Assembly (NCBI GenBank): GCA_964520475.1
Contig: CAZFNS010000007.1
Location: 1-64,000 of the forward strand
DNA length: 64,000 nt
Direction of reading: 5' to 3'
Source: Ruminobacter sp964520475
GTDB lineage: Bacteria > Pseudomonadota > Gammaproteobacteria > Enterobacterales > Succinivibrionaceae
Positions 42,287 through 52,394 of the stretch are shown one piece after another. The position numbers and the translations under genes were made by a program. The notes beneath the pieces were generated by a model. It had not been told where the DNA came from, did not search any database, and was given only the letters and a program-made list of their open reading frames with translations. How positions within the stretch are numbered: the first letter of the stretch is position 1; every line of letters starts with the position of its first letter.

Positions 42287-44017
42287 ATGAATTTAAAGAA
42301 GCTGACCGTTCTCGCCGGCGCGGCCCTGGGGATCCTGGCCGGCCCGGCGCTCACCGATTACGGAACCGCCGCGGCGGCGGGCAAGTTCGCCTGGCAGAAG
42401 GAAGTGGTCTGCAAGCGCAGCGCGCTCGCCGATCCCGTCGCCGTCGCGGCGGGGAACCTCAGCGCCGACGCGAACGAAAACGCCGGGTGCTTCGGCGGCC
42501 CCGCGAAGAACTGCGATCTGAGGATGTACCAGATCATGGTGGAGAGCTACCTGCACGGCGAGGGCGGGGCGATGGGCTACGGCTACGCCTGGGGCCCGAG
42601 CCAGCACGACGGCAACCTCAAAGGGATCATCGAGAGCCTGCCCTACATCAAGTCGACCGGCGCGAACGCCGTGCTCCTCAGCCCGATTTTCAAGACCGAG
42701 ATGGTCCAGAACCAGGACAGCGAGTTCTACAAGCTCGACGGCACCGGCTACTTCACCTCGGACTATTTCCAGGTCGAGCCGAAGTTCGGCACCATGGACG
42801 AGTTCAGGGAGCTCGTCAACAAGGCGCACGCCCTCGGCCTGCGGGTGATCCTCGACGTGGCCCTCGGCCACTCCAAGGTCAACGTGACCGCCACGAGCCC
42901 GGCCGGCAACAAACTCCTGGTCGACAAGCAGTGCCTGAACATCCGGGGCGGCAGGGAGATCCAGATGTACAGCCTCGCCACCTGCTTCAACACCGCGCTG
43001 TCCCTCGACTACCTCAAGGAGGTCGTCGCCTACTGGGTGAAGGAGGCCAAGATCGACGGCTGGAAGTTCGACAAGTCGTTCGAGATCCCCCGCGACGACT
43101 GGAAGGCGATCCGGAGCTCCCTCGAGCAGGAATCCGCCAAGAGCGCCAACGCCTACAAGCTGGCCGGGAGGCAGACCCAGCCGGCGGCCTTCATGACGGC
43201 CTACGTGCCGACCAACACCCTCAAGGACTACAACGACTACGTGCTGGCCCCGGGCGGCCTCGGGAACGCGCTGAGCTTCCCCACGCGCAACGCGGCGGTG
43301 CGGGTGTTCGCGGCGCGCGAGTCCCTGTCCGCGGGCGACTGCGGCAAGCCCGCCTCCCATCTCAACGAAGAAGTGACCAAACTCGGCGGCCTCTCGCCCG
43401 AGTTCTCGGCGACCGGCTTTATCTCGGGACACGAGGTGGTGCGCTTCGGCGACCTCCTGCAGCGGGCCGGCTATGAGAAGGACGGGGCCAAGGGCGACTC
43501 GTACTACGACGCCCACCGGGCCGCGTTCAGCTTCCTGGCCTCCATGTCGGGACCGCTCGTCATATACTACGGCGACGAGTTCGGCGAGGACATGCCCAAC
43601 TTCGCCAAGCAGGTGCCCAGCAAGTGCAACGAGATCAACCAGTGCGACGACCACGTCTCGCGGACCCAGGCGCGCACGTCCGGCTTCAGCGCGGCCGAGA
43701 CCGCCCTCAAGAACGACGTCGCCGAGTACATGAACCTGAGGGACGCGCACAAGTCGCTGTCGAACGGCACCCGCCGGCACATCTACAGCGACGAGAGCGT
43801 CTACATCGACCTCAAGCAGAGCGGCAAGGACCGCGTCCTCTACGTGCTTAACGCGGGAACCGCGCCCCGGGAGATCACCATCGGCGGGGACGTGTGGCAG
43901 GCGGCCGGCCTCGGGACCTGCGGCCTCACCAAGCTGGTGGGCAAGGGCTCGGTGTCGTCGGGCGTGATCCAGGCCCCGGCGCTCTCGGGCACGTTCTTCG
44001 GCGCGAGCTGCCGCTAG
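42287..44017 (+). CDS. Secreted GH13 (alpha-amylase-fold) protein, probably catalytically altered
   Basis: The 576-aa product has a signal peptide (about 1-31) and a GH13 barrel: LPYIKSTGANAVLLSPIF, region I DVALGHS (190-196), region II DGWKFDKS (257-264) and GPLVIYYGDEFGEDMP. Key residues differ. The invariant Arg of region II is Lys260 (nucleophile Asp262 remains). The region III acid/base Glu seems replaced (FMTAY, 302-306, instead of FxxGE). Region IV NHD reads GHE (381-383). About eleven cysteines suggest disulfides. It could be a carbohydrate-binding pseudoenzyme. It has its own -10 (42182) and terminator. Confidence 0.75.
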   Translation: MNLKKLTVLAGAALGILAGPALTDYGTAAAAGKFAWQKEVVCKRSALADPVAVAAGNLSADANENAGCFGGPAKNCDLRMYQIMVESYLHGEGGAMGYGYAWGPSQHDGNLKGIIESLPYIKSTGANAVLLSPIFKTEMVQNQDSEFYKLDGTGYFTSDYFQVEPKFGTMDEFRELVNKAHALGLRVILDVALGHSKVNVTATSPAGNKLLVDKQCLNIRGGREIQMYSLATCFNTALSLDYLKEVVAYWVKEAKIDGWKFDKSFEIPRDDWKAIRSSLEQESAKSANAYKLAGRQTQPAAFMTAYVPTNTLKDYNDYVLAPGGLGNALSFPTRNAAVRVFAARESLSAGDCGKPASHLNEEVTKLGGLSPEFSATGFISGHEVVRFGDLLQRAGYEKDGAKGDSYYDAHRAAFSFLASMSGPLVIYYGDEFGEDMPNFAKQVPSKCNEINQCDDHVSRTQARTSGFSAAETALKNDVAEYMNLRDAHKSLSNGTRRHIYSDESVYIDLKQSGKDRVLYVLNAGTAPREITIGGDVWQAAGLGTCGLTKLVGKGSVSSGVIQAPALSGTFFGASCR

Positions 44018-44034
44018 GCGCGGCCTTTCCGGAA

Positions 44035-44063
44035 ACGGCGGCGCGGGCCGCCGTTTTTTTTTT
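44035..44063 (+). terminator. Terminator of the GH13-like gene
   Basis: ACGGCGGC (44035-44042) pairs with GCCGCCGT (44047-44054), followed by ten T. Confidence 0.9.
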
Positions 44064-44097
44064 GCCGCCGGCGTCCCGGGCCCCGGGCCCGGGACGC

Positions 44098-44126
44098 TTG
44101 ACACCGCCCCGGAAATGTAATAAAAC
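44098..44126 (+). promoter_or_regulatory. Promoter of the thiamine operon
   Basis: TTGACA (44098-44103), 17-base spacer, TAAAAC (44121-44126) within TGTAATAAAACG, the same element as before metF. It gives a leader of about 290 bases containing the TPP riboswitch. Confidence 0.65.
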
Positions 44127-44261
44127 GTAAGGACGGAACGGAGCCGGCGGCTTCCGTTCCGCGTTCGCGCGACGCCGCGCGGACGCCCGCCGGCCGGGGC
44201 CGCGCGGGAACCGAAACCCCGGGCCGGATCGGCCGCGCGGGCGGAGGACGCCGCCGCTTGC

Positions 44262-44341
44262 CTGTCGGAGTGCCTCAGGGCTGAGATCAATTCGTTGAAA
44301 TCCGCACGACCTGCTCAGGGTAATGCCTGCGAAGGGAACAG
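44262..44341 (+). promoter_or_regulatory. TPP riboswitch (THI element)
   Basis: The conserved aptamer pieces are in order: GGAGTGCC, GGCTGAGATCAA, GACCTGCTCAGGGTAATGCC and GCGAAGGGAA, closed by CTGT/ACAG. Downstream, GCAGGC (44377-44382) can pair with the aptamer GCCTGC (44325-44330), a plausible switch that frees or hides the thiC ribosome site. The aptamer binds thiamine pyrophosphate and should lower thi expression. Confidence 0.93.
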
Positions 44342-44422
44342 TTCAAACTCTCAAGCCGGTTTCAGGACCGCCGCGGGCAGGCGCTTTTCGTTAACGGGAT
44401 TGCCTTGCGGCGGGACGGTCAC

Positions 44423-46129
<1,707 letters not shown>

Positions 46130-46130
46130 C

Positions 46131-47777
46131 ATGAGGAACACGGTGCTGGCGATCGCGGCGACCGACAGCTCGAACGGCGCCGGCGTCACCGCGGACATCG
46201 CGACGCTGGACTTTTTCGGGGCGCGCGCCGTGGCGGCGGTCACGGCGGTGACGGCGCAGAACCTCGACGGGGCCGCGGCGGCGGACCCGGTGCGCAACCG
46301 GATCTTCACGAAGGAGCTGGAGGCCCTGACGGCGCCCGGCATGCCGGAGATCGGGGCCGTCAAGATCGGCCTGATCCCGAACGACAAGATCCTGCGCACC
46401 GCGATCACGTTCATCCGGGAGCGGAAAAAGCTCAACCCGGGCCTCAAGGTGATCTGGGACCCGGTGACGGCGGCCGGCGCCGGGGGCAGGCTGTCCGAGG
46501 TCAGCTACGCGCCGTGGCTGCGGGTGCTCCTGCCCCTCGTCGACCTGTTCACGCCCAACCTCCCCGAGGCCGCGGCCCTGTGCGGCGCCGCGCCCGACCC
46601 GAGCGGGTTCGGGGCGTGCCTCGAGAGCCTCGCGGACATCGCCCGGCGTTTTCGGAAAATGGGCGCCGGCGCGGTTTGCCTCAAGGGCGGGCACCTGCCC
46701 GCGGCGATCCGCGCCGCCGCGGCCAAAGCCGGGAAAAAGCCCGATCCCCGGCTCACGGACTACGTCTACGACACCCTCGTGTGCGGGCGCCGCGGCGACG
46801 TTTTCTACTTCGGGAGCCCGGCGTTCCGGGGCGGGGCGGACGCGGGGCCCGTGCACGGCACGGGCTGCGTCCTCGCGAGCGCGGCGGCGGCCATGACGGC
46901 CGCGGGCTATACGGCGCCGGACGCGGTGGCGTACGCGCGGGCCTACGTGACCCGGGGGATCCGGGAGTCGGAGGCCTTCGGCGCGAAGAGCCGGCTGTTC
47001 CGGCACGGGCCGGCCGGGCCCGCGGATCTCGCCTCCTCCTTCCCGGTGATGGGGCGGAACGCCCGCGAGCTCGCGCTCATGCACGAGCCCCGGCCCGACC
47101 CCTTCCCGCCGTGCCCGCGCCGCCTGGGGTTCTACCCGGTGGTCGACAGCGCGGCCTGGATCGCGCGGCTCTGCCGGGCGGGCGTGAAAACCATGCAGCT
47201 CCGCGTCAAGGGCCGGCCCGATCCCGCCCTGCTCGAGCGGGAGGTCGCCGAGAGCGCCGCCCTGTGCCGGGAGAGCGGGGCCCGTCTCTTCGTCGACGAC
47301 TACGCGGATCTCGCGGCCCGGCACGGGGCCTACGGGGTCCACCTCGGGCAGGAGGATCTGCTCACGGCCGATCTGGACAAAATCAGGGCCGCGGGGCTCA
47401 GGCTCGGCGTGTCGACCCACGGCTACGCGGAGATCGCGCGGGCCTTCCTGGTGCGGCCGAGCCTCATCGCGCTCGGGCACGTCTACCCGACCGCGTCGAA
47501 GGCGATGGAGTCCCGGCCCCAGGGGCCGGAGCGCCTGCGCGACTACGTGGCGCTCGCGGGCTCCGCGTACCCTACGGTGGCCATCGGCGGCATCAAACTC
47601 GGCAATCTCGGCGAGGTCCTGGCCTCGGGGACGGGGTCCGTCGCGGTGATCACCGCGATTACCCGGGCCGCGTCCCCCGACGAGGCGGTGAAGGTCTGGC
47701 TCGAGCGGGCGGGGCGGGGCGATCCCGACCCGGAAACGGATCCGGGGGAACCGTCCCCCGGGCGCGCGCCGGCGTGA
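46131..47777 (+). CDS. Bifunctional ThiD-ThiE (HMP-P kinase / thiamine phosphate synthase)
   Basis: The 548-aa fusion has an N-terminal ribokinase-fold ThiD domain (1-about 300) with VLAIAATDSSNGAG, DPVTAAGAGG, TPNLPEA and the anion-hole/catalytic GPVHGTGC motif. The C-terminal ThiE domain (about 345-525) has TMQLRVKG, RLFVDDYADLA, GVHLGQEDL, GVSTHG, GHVYPTASKA and AIGGIKLGN. So one protein phosphorylates HMP-P and joins HMP-PP to the thiazole phosphate. It starts two bases after thiC. Confidence 0.9.
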   Translation: MRNTVLAIAATDSSNGAGVTADIATLDFFGARAVAAVTAVTAQNLDGAAAADPVRNRIFTKELEALTAPGMPEIGAVKIGLIPNDKILRTAITFIRERKKLNPGLKVIWDPVTAAGAGGRLSEVSYAPWLRVLLPLVDLFTPNLPEAAALCGAAPDPSGFGACLESLADIARRFRKMGAGAVCLKGGHLPAAIRAAAAKAGKKPDPRLTDYVYDTLVCGRRGDVFYFGSPAFRGGADAGPVHGTGCVLASAAAAMTAAGYTAPDAVAYARAYVTRGIRESEAFGAKSRLFRHGPAGPADLASSFPVMGRNARELALMHEPRPDPFPPCPRRLGFYPVVDSAAWIARLCRAGVKTMQLRVKGRPDPALLEREVAESAALCRESGARLFVDDYADLAARHGAYGVHLGQEDLLTADLDKIRAAGLRLGVSTHGYAEIARAFLVRPSLIALGHVYPTASKAMESRPQGPERLRDYVALAGSAYPTVAIGGIKLGNLGEVLASGTGSVAVITAITRAASPDEAVKVWLERAGRGDPDPETDPGEPSPGRAPA

Positions 47778-47823
47778 TCCGGCGGAAAGGCGCGGCCCTC
47801 CGGGCCGCGGGCAAGGTGGAACG

Positions 47824-48021
47824 ATGAAGGTATACGTGAACGACGAGCCGCGGGAAACCGCGGCGGAAACGCTCGGCGACCTGCTCGGGGAGACCGAGGG
47901 GCTGCCGGAATACTACTCGGCGGCCGTGAACGGCGATTTCGTGGAGAAGAGCCGCTACGCGGCCCTGAAACTCAAGGCGGGCGACCGCGTCGCCGTCTTC
48001 GCCTTCGCGGCGGGGGGCTGA
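47824..48021 (+). CDS. thiS: Sulfur carrier protein ThiS
   Basis: ThiS is a ubiquitin-like carrier whose C-terminal Gly-Gly receives sulfur as a thiocarboxylate for thiazole formation. The 65-aa product ends AVFAFAAGG and has the beta-grasp N-terminus MKVYVNDEPRE. It must first be adenylated, usually by ThiF, but no thiF lies in this operon. AAGGTGGAACG precedes the ATG. Confidence 0.92.
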   Translation: MKVYVNDEPRETAAETLGDLLGETEGLPEYYSAAVNGDFVEKSRYAALKLKAGDRVAVFAFAAGG

Positions 48022-48042
48022 CGGGCGCCCGGGAGAGTCGGA

Positions 48043-48840
48043 ATGAGCGATGAACTGACAATCGGCGGGACGAGCTTTTCCTCCCGTCTTTTCACCGGCA
48101 CGGGCAAGTTCGCCTCGGCGGAGCTGCTCGCGCGGGCCGTGGCGGCGTCCGGCTCGGAGCTGGTGACCGTGGCCGTGAAGCGCTGCGATTTCAAAAAAGG
48201 CGGCGACGCCATCCTGCCCGTCCTCAAAAGGATGAAGGGTGTGCGCCTCCTGCCGAACACCGCCGGGGCGCGGAACGCGAAGGAGGCGGTGTTCGCCGCG
48301 AAACTGGCGCGCGACGCCCTGGGGACGGATTTTATCAAGGTGGAGGTCCACCCGGATCAGCGCTTCCTGCTGCCCGATCCGCTCGAGACCCTGGAGGCCA
48401 CCCGGATCCTGGCCGCGGACGGCTTCAAGGTCATGCCGTACTGCAGCGCCGATCCCGTGCTCTGCCTGCGCCTCGCCGAGGCGGGGGCCGCCGCGGTGAT
48501 GCCGCTCGGGGCGCTCATCGGCAGCAACCGGGGGGTCACGACCATGTCCATGCTCAAGGTCATCATCGCCCAGAAAACCGTGCCGGTGGTGGTCGACGCT
48601 GGCCTCGGCCGGCCCTCGCACGCCGCCGAGGCCATGGAGGCCGGCGCGGACGCCGTGCTGGTCAACACCGCCATCGGCGTGTCCGGGGATCCCGCGGCCA
48701 TGGCGGAGGCCTTCGCCCTGGCGGTCCGGGCGGGGCGCCTCGCGTACCTGGCCGGCATGGGGGCCGAGTCGGACGAGGCGGTCGCCACCAGCCCGCTCGC
48801 GGCGTTCCTGGAAGACGGCGCCGAAGGAGCGGGAGCGTGA
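48043..48840 (+). CDS. thiG: Thiazole synthase ThiG
   Basis: ThiG joins deoxyxylulose phosphate, dehydroglycine and ThiS-thiocarboxylate into the thiazole ring. The 265-aa TIM barrel has the Schiff-base lysine in FIKVEVHPD, LLPNTAGARNAKEAV, KVMPYCSADPVLC, GSNRGVTT and PVVVDAGLGRPSHAAEAMEAGADAVL split motifs typical of the family. Its stop overlaps the thiH GTG start, so the two are coupled. It works with ThiH to obtain dehydroglycine anaerobically. Confidence 0.95.
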   Translation: MSDELTIGGTSFSSRLFTGTGKFASAELLARAVAASGSELVTVAVKRCDFKKGGDAILPVLKRMKGVRLLPNTAGARNAKEAVFAAKLARDALGTDFIKVEVHPDQRFLLPDPLETLEATRILAADGFKVMPYCSADPVLCLRLAEAGAAAVMPLGALIGSNRGVTTMSMLKVIIAQKTVPVVVDAGLGRPSHAAEAMEAGADAVLVNTAIGVSGDPAAMAEAFALAVRAGRLAYLAGMGAESDEAVATSPLAAFLEDGAEGAGA

Positions 48841-49967
48841 GCTTTTACGACGAAATCGCCCGGGTGAAACTCGCCGATCTGGCGGCCGCGGTCGCGGGCA
48901 AATCCGAGCGGGAAGTCGGCGCGGCGCTCGCGCGGAGCCGCGCGGACGAGCCGCTCGATCTCGGCGACTTCATGGCGCTGATCTCGCCCGCGGCGGCGCC
49001 GCGCCTGGCCGAGATGGCGGTCCTCGCGCGCCGCTACACCCGCCGGCGCTTCGGCAACGCCGTCGGCATGTACGTGCCCCTGTACCTGTCCAGCCTGTGC
49101 TCCAACCGCTGCCGCTACTGCGGCTTCGCCGCGGACAACCGCTTCCGGCGCCGGTATCTGAGCCCGGCGGAGACCCGCGCGGAATGCGAGGCCATCGCGA
49201 AAATGGGCTACGAGAACATCCTGCTGGTGACGGGCGAGTACAGCGCGCGCTGCGGCATGGACTACTTCCGGGAGACGGTGCCCGTGGCGAGCGAGTACGC
49301 CTCGTACCTCATGATGGAGGTGCAGCCCCTCGGCGCGGACGACTACCGGGAGCTCAAAAAGCTCGGCGCCGACGCGGTGATGGTGTACCAGGAGACCTAC
49401 GACCCGGACTGCTACCGGGAGAACCACCTGCGCGGCCGCAAGACCGACATGCGCTGGCGCATGGAGACGCCGGAGCGGCTCGGCGACGCGGGCATGGACA
49501 AGATCGGCATCGGGGTCCTGCTCGGCCTCTACGACTGGCGCGCCGACACGGCGGCCCTGGCCATGCACGCCGCCTATCTGCGCCGGCGCTACTGGCAGAC
49601 CAAGCTGAGCGTGTCGTTCCCGCGGCTCCGCCCGGCCGCGGGCGGCTTCGCCCCGGCCTGCCCGATCGGCGACCGCGAGCTGATCCAGGTCATCTGCGCC
49701 TGGCGGCTCTTCGACCACACCGTCGAGATTTCGCTCTCGACCCGCGAGAGCGCCCGCTTCCGGGACGCCGTGACCCCCGTGGCCGTGACCGCGATCAGCG
49801 CGGGCTCGAGCACGCGCCCGGGCGGCTACGCGGACAACCGCGGCGACCTCCCGCAGTTCGAGATCAACGACGGCCGCTCCGTGGAGGAGGTCGCCGCGGC
49901 GCTGCGCCGGAGCGGCCTCGAGCCCGTGTTCCGGGACGCGCGCGGCTCCGTCGCCCCGGGCGTCTGA
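48837..49967 (+). CDS. thiH: 2-iminoacetate synthase ThiH
   Basis: ThiH is a radical SAM tyrosine lyase that yields dehydroglycine and p-cresol, the oxygen-independent alternative to glycine oxidase ThiO. The 376-aa protein has the CxxxCxxC motif CSNRCRYC (about 87-94), LLVTGEYS and SISTRE-like SLSTRESARFR and SAGSSTRPGGY near the C-terminus. The start is a GTG after GGAGCGGGAGC, overlapping the thiG stop. It is the last gene of the operon; the GC-rich space to the UmuD-like gene carries a weak hairpin. Confidence 0.95.
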   Translation: MSFYDEIARVKLADLAAAVAGKSEREVGAALARSRADEPLDLGDFMALISPAAAPRLAEMAVLARRYTRRRFGNAVGMYVPLYLSSLCSNRCRYCGFAADNRFRRRYLSPAETRAECEAIAKMGYENILLVTGEYSARCGMDYFRETVPVASEYASYLMMEVQPLGADDYRELKKLGADAVMVYQETYDPDCYRENHLRGRKTDMRWRMETPERLGDAGMDKIGIGVLLGLYDWRADTAALAMHAAYLRRRYWQTKLSVSFPRLRPAAGGFAPACPIGDRELIQVICAWRLFDHTVEISLSTRESARFRDAVTPVAVTAISAGSSTRPGGYADNRGDLPQFEINDGRSVEEVAAALRRSGLEPVFRDARGSVAPGV

Positions 49968-50031
49968 AAACGCGGGGCCCGCGCGTCCGCGCGGGCCCTG
50001 CCGTTCCGGGGCCGTCTTCCGGCCCGGCTCC

Positions 50032-50514
50032 TCAGTTCCGCAGTTTCCGGAACACGCTCACCACCACGCCCGTAATCTCGCACCCGAGCTCGGGGGTGAT
50101 GGGGACGGGGCGGTAGCGGGGGTTCGCCGGCAGGAGGATCGGGCGGGGCTTCGCGCGGTAGAACTTGGCGGTGAACTCGCCGCCGATCGCGGCGATGACG
50201 AGGTCGCCGCTCCGCGGGGTCAGGGAGCGGTCGACCACCAGGTAGTCGTCGGGCAGGACGCCGGCTTCGGTGAGCGAGTCGCCCGCCACCTGGAAAATGT
50301 AGCTCGTGTGCGGGTGGCTCACGCAGAACTCGTTGAGATCGAGCGAGCGGTCGACCGAACCGCCGTTCGGCAGGGGAAAGCCCGCCCCGACCTTTTCGAG
50401 CGCGAGGGGCAGCTCCGCCCGCTCCTCCCCGTCTTCCCCCGGTCCGGGGAGCCGCGGCCCGCCGACCGGCGCGACGCGGAACCCGTCCTCTTCGGCTTCG
50501 TCGTATTCCGTCAC
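50032..50514 (-). CDS. UmuD-like S24 self-cleaving peptidase
   Basis: The 160-aa protein follows E. coli UmuD closely from residue 43: GAGFPLPNGGSVDRSLDLNEF, a GDS catalytic Ser (Ser80), and GEFTAKFYR with the catalytic Lys (Lys117). The cleavage site is Ala44-Gly45 (Cys-Gly in E. coli). A 40-residue acidic N-terminal extension is unusual. In E. coli, RecA-stimulated cleavage of UmuD activates polymerase V, but no umuC lies next to this gene. It starts at a GTG with GAGGAGGA upstream and follows an MFS exporter by 25 bases. No LexA box is seen. Confidence 0.82.
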   Translation of the reverse strand: MTEYDEAEEDGFRVAPVGGPRLPGPGEDGEERAELPLALEKVGAGFPLPNGGSVDRSLDLNEFCVSHPHTSYIFQVAGDSLTEAGVLPDDYLVVDRSLTPRSGDLVIAAIGGEFTAKFYRAKPRPILLPANPRYRPVPITPELGCEITGVVVSVFRKLRN

Positions 50515-50539
50515 GGTTTTTCCTCCTCTTTCTCCGGCG

Positions 50540-51745
50540 TCAGTTCCCCGCGGCGGCGCGCGCCCGCTCTTCCGCCCGGATCCGGTCGATGTCCGGGACG
50601 AACCAGGCGAACAGCGCCGCGAAGGCCGCGAAGACGATGACCGCGTCCATGATCGCGGCCGCGCCGTAATGGTCGCCGATGTACCCGAACAGCGGCGAGG
50701 TCAGCCCGCCGAACGAGATGCCGAGGCCGATGGTGACCCCGGAGGCGAGGCCGACGTGCCGGCAGAGCAGCTTCTGGCCGAGCACCATCGCCGAGCTGAG
50801 CGATCCGTAGACGCAGAGCGCCGCGGGCACGAGCGCGATCCCCGCCGCGAGCGGGGTCTCGATCGCGCGGAAGAGCAGCATCCAGGGAATGAACAGGAGC
50901 ACGCTGTAAAAGAGCACGTTCTTGAAGCCCACGCGGTCCGAGAGGATCCCGCCCCCGAGGCTCGCGATCGCGGACGCCACGGCGATGACGGTGAGGTTGA
51001 CGTTGGCCTCCCGGGCCCCGAGGCCGAACATGTCGACGAAATAGGTGGGGATGAAGGTGGTCAGCCCGAACAGCACCGAGGAGCGGAAGTAGATCATGAC
51101 GGTGAGCAGGGCGAAGCCGGAGTACGACTCGCGCTCGGTCGAGGCGGCGGCGTCGAGGCGGATCTCCTCGCGCTCGGTGTAGCTCCGGTAGAGCCGGTTC
51201 CGCGCCGTCAGCACGCCGCACATGATGAAGGCGGGGAAGCCGATGACCATGATCCCCGGCAGCCCGAAATGAGCCGTCGCGGCGGAAAGCAGCAGGGGGC
51301 CCGCGGCGAAGCCGAGGTTGCCGCCGACGGAGAAGATGCCCATGCCGAGCCCCTTGTTCCGCACGGACACGCTGTTGGCGAGCTTGCCGCCCTGGGGGTG
51401 GAAGACGGCCACGCCGACGCCCGAGGCGGTGAGGAGGACGAACAGGGCCGCGAAATCGGTGATCAGGCCGATGAACATGAACCCGAGGGCCGCGGTGAGC
51501 ATGCCGAGGCTCATGAGGTACGGGCGGGGCTTGCGGTCGCTGAAGTAGCCCACGACCGGCTGGACCAGCGAGGACACCAGCGTGGAGGCGAGCACCAGGT
51601 ACGAGATCTCGAGCTTGCTGTGCAGCACGTGCTGCTCGAGCATGATGGTGAGGGCGGCGCTCACCGATCCCTGGCAGATGTCGGTGGCGAAATGCCCCGC
51701 CATCAGGATGAGGTTCTCTTTGTAGGTCCTGATAAAGTCAAGCAT
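50540..51745 (-). CDS. MFS transporter, Fsr (fosmidomycin resistance)-like
   Basis: The 401-aa protein has twelve predicted helices. Segments resemble E. coli Fsr: AGHFATDICQGSVSAALTIML at the start of the first helix, LASTLVSSLVQPVVGYFSDRKPRP, VAVFHPQGGKLA, and a second half with IPTYFVDMFG and GGGILSDRVGFKN. Fsr exports fosmidomycin; the substrate here is unknown. An extended -10 lies about 50 bases upstream. The UmuD-like gene is 25 bases downstream, so both are on one transcript. Confidence 0.82.
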   Translation of the reverse strand: MLDFIRTYKENLILMAGHFATDICQGSVSAALTIMLEQHVLHSKLEISYLVLASTLVSSLVQPVVGYFSDRKPRPYLMSLGMLTAALGFMFIGLITDFAALFVLLTASGVGVAVFHPQGGKLANSVSVRNKGLGMGIFSVGGNLGFAAGPLLLSAATAHFGLPGIMVIGFPAFIMCGVLTARNRLYRSYTEREEIRLDAAASTERESYSGFALLTVMIYFRSSVLFGLTTFIPTYFVDMFGLGAREANVNLTVIAVASAIASLGGGILSDRVGFKNVLFYSVLLFIPWMLLFRAIETPLAAGIALVPAALCVYGSLSSAMVLGQKLLCRHVGLASGVTIGLGISFGGLTSPLFGYIGDHYGAAAIMDAVIVFAAFAALFAWFVPDIDRIRAEERARAAAGN

Positions 51746-51793
51746 GGTTCGGTGTCCGCGCGGCGCGTTTCCCGGGGATCCCGGGACAGAGGC

Positions 51794-51799
51794 ATTATA
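51794..51799 (-). promoter_or_regulatory. Extended -10 of the MFS-umuD operon
   Basis: TGCTATAAT on the minus strand, about 50 bases before the start. Confidence 0.55.
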
Positions 51800-51861
51800 G
51801 CATTTTCCGGGCGGGCGATACAGCGTATAAATAATATATATGTGTCCGCGGGCCCGCGGGG

Positions 51862-51870
51862 TGTGCTATA
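51862..51870 (+). promoter_or_regulatory. Extended -10 of the YebG-like gene
   Basis: TGCTATACT lies 54 bases before the start. A CTGT half-site follows it, but no full LexA box (CTGT-N8-ACAG). Confidence 0.5.
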
Positions 51871-51923
51871 CTGTTTCCGAATCGCGCGTACGGCGGGCAT
51901 CGGCCGGATATCGGGACATGGTT

Positions 51924-52220
51924 ATGAGCAGAACGATCGAAATCGAATACATTCTGAAAGACGAAGAAGGAAAGGAAGTGGCGAGATTTCAGGACCTGGA
52001 AGAGGCGAAAAAGTACGACCGCATGCTGGACGCGGCCGACGGCATTTTTGCGCTTTTGAGCGGCATCAAAGAGCTTGAGGGCCTCGGGGACGGTCTCAGG
52101 GACGAAGTCTCGTTCCAGATCGCGCGGCACGGCGACGAGGTGATCTCGATCCTGAGCCGCATCAATCCCAAGAAGAAGCCGGCCCCGGCGAAGAAGCCCG
52201 CCGGAGAGAACGGGGCGTGA
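51924..52220 (+). CDS. yebG: YebG-like DNA damage-inducible family protein
   Basis: The 98-aa protein resembles E. coli YebG: IEIEYILKDEEGKEVARF, EEAKKYDRMLDAADGI and a C-terminal LSRIN after ISI, then a Lys/Ala/Pro tail. In E. coli, yebG is an SOS gene of unknown function. I chose ATG 51924 (MSRT); ATG 51918 two codons upstream is equally possible. It lies divergent from the MFS-umuD pair, so two damage-related genes share this small region. The match is by recalled pattern, not by search. Confidence 0.68.
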   Translation: MSRTIEIEYILKDEEGKEVARFQDLEEAKKYDRMLDAADGIFALLSGIKELEGLGDGLRDEVSFQIARHGDEVISILSRINPKKKPAPAKKPAGENGA

Positions 52221-52249
52221 CGGGGCGGCGCGGATCGCCCGTTACGCTG

Positions 52250-52278
52250 TTAACAACCGCGGCCGATTGAAGTATAAT
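52250..52278 (+). promoter_or_regulatory. pgsA promoter
   Basis: TTAACA (52250-52255), 17-base spacer, perfect TATAAT (52273-52278); leader about 115 bases. Confidence 0.75.
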
Positions 52279-52394
52279 TAAACGAGATCGGACGGGCGCG
52301 GGGGCCTCCGGGCGTCCCCCGCGTCCGCGCGTCCCCGCGCCGGCGGGAGCGCGCCCGCGCCGTGTCCCCCGGTTTGAGTCGAGTGCTGCCTGAA

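Noticed and set aside
51746..51923. LexA box controlling yebG and umuD
   Set aside because: Only a CTGT half-site is present; I found no CTGT-N8-ACAG in the divergent region.
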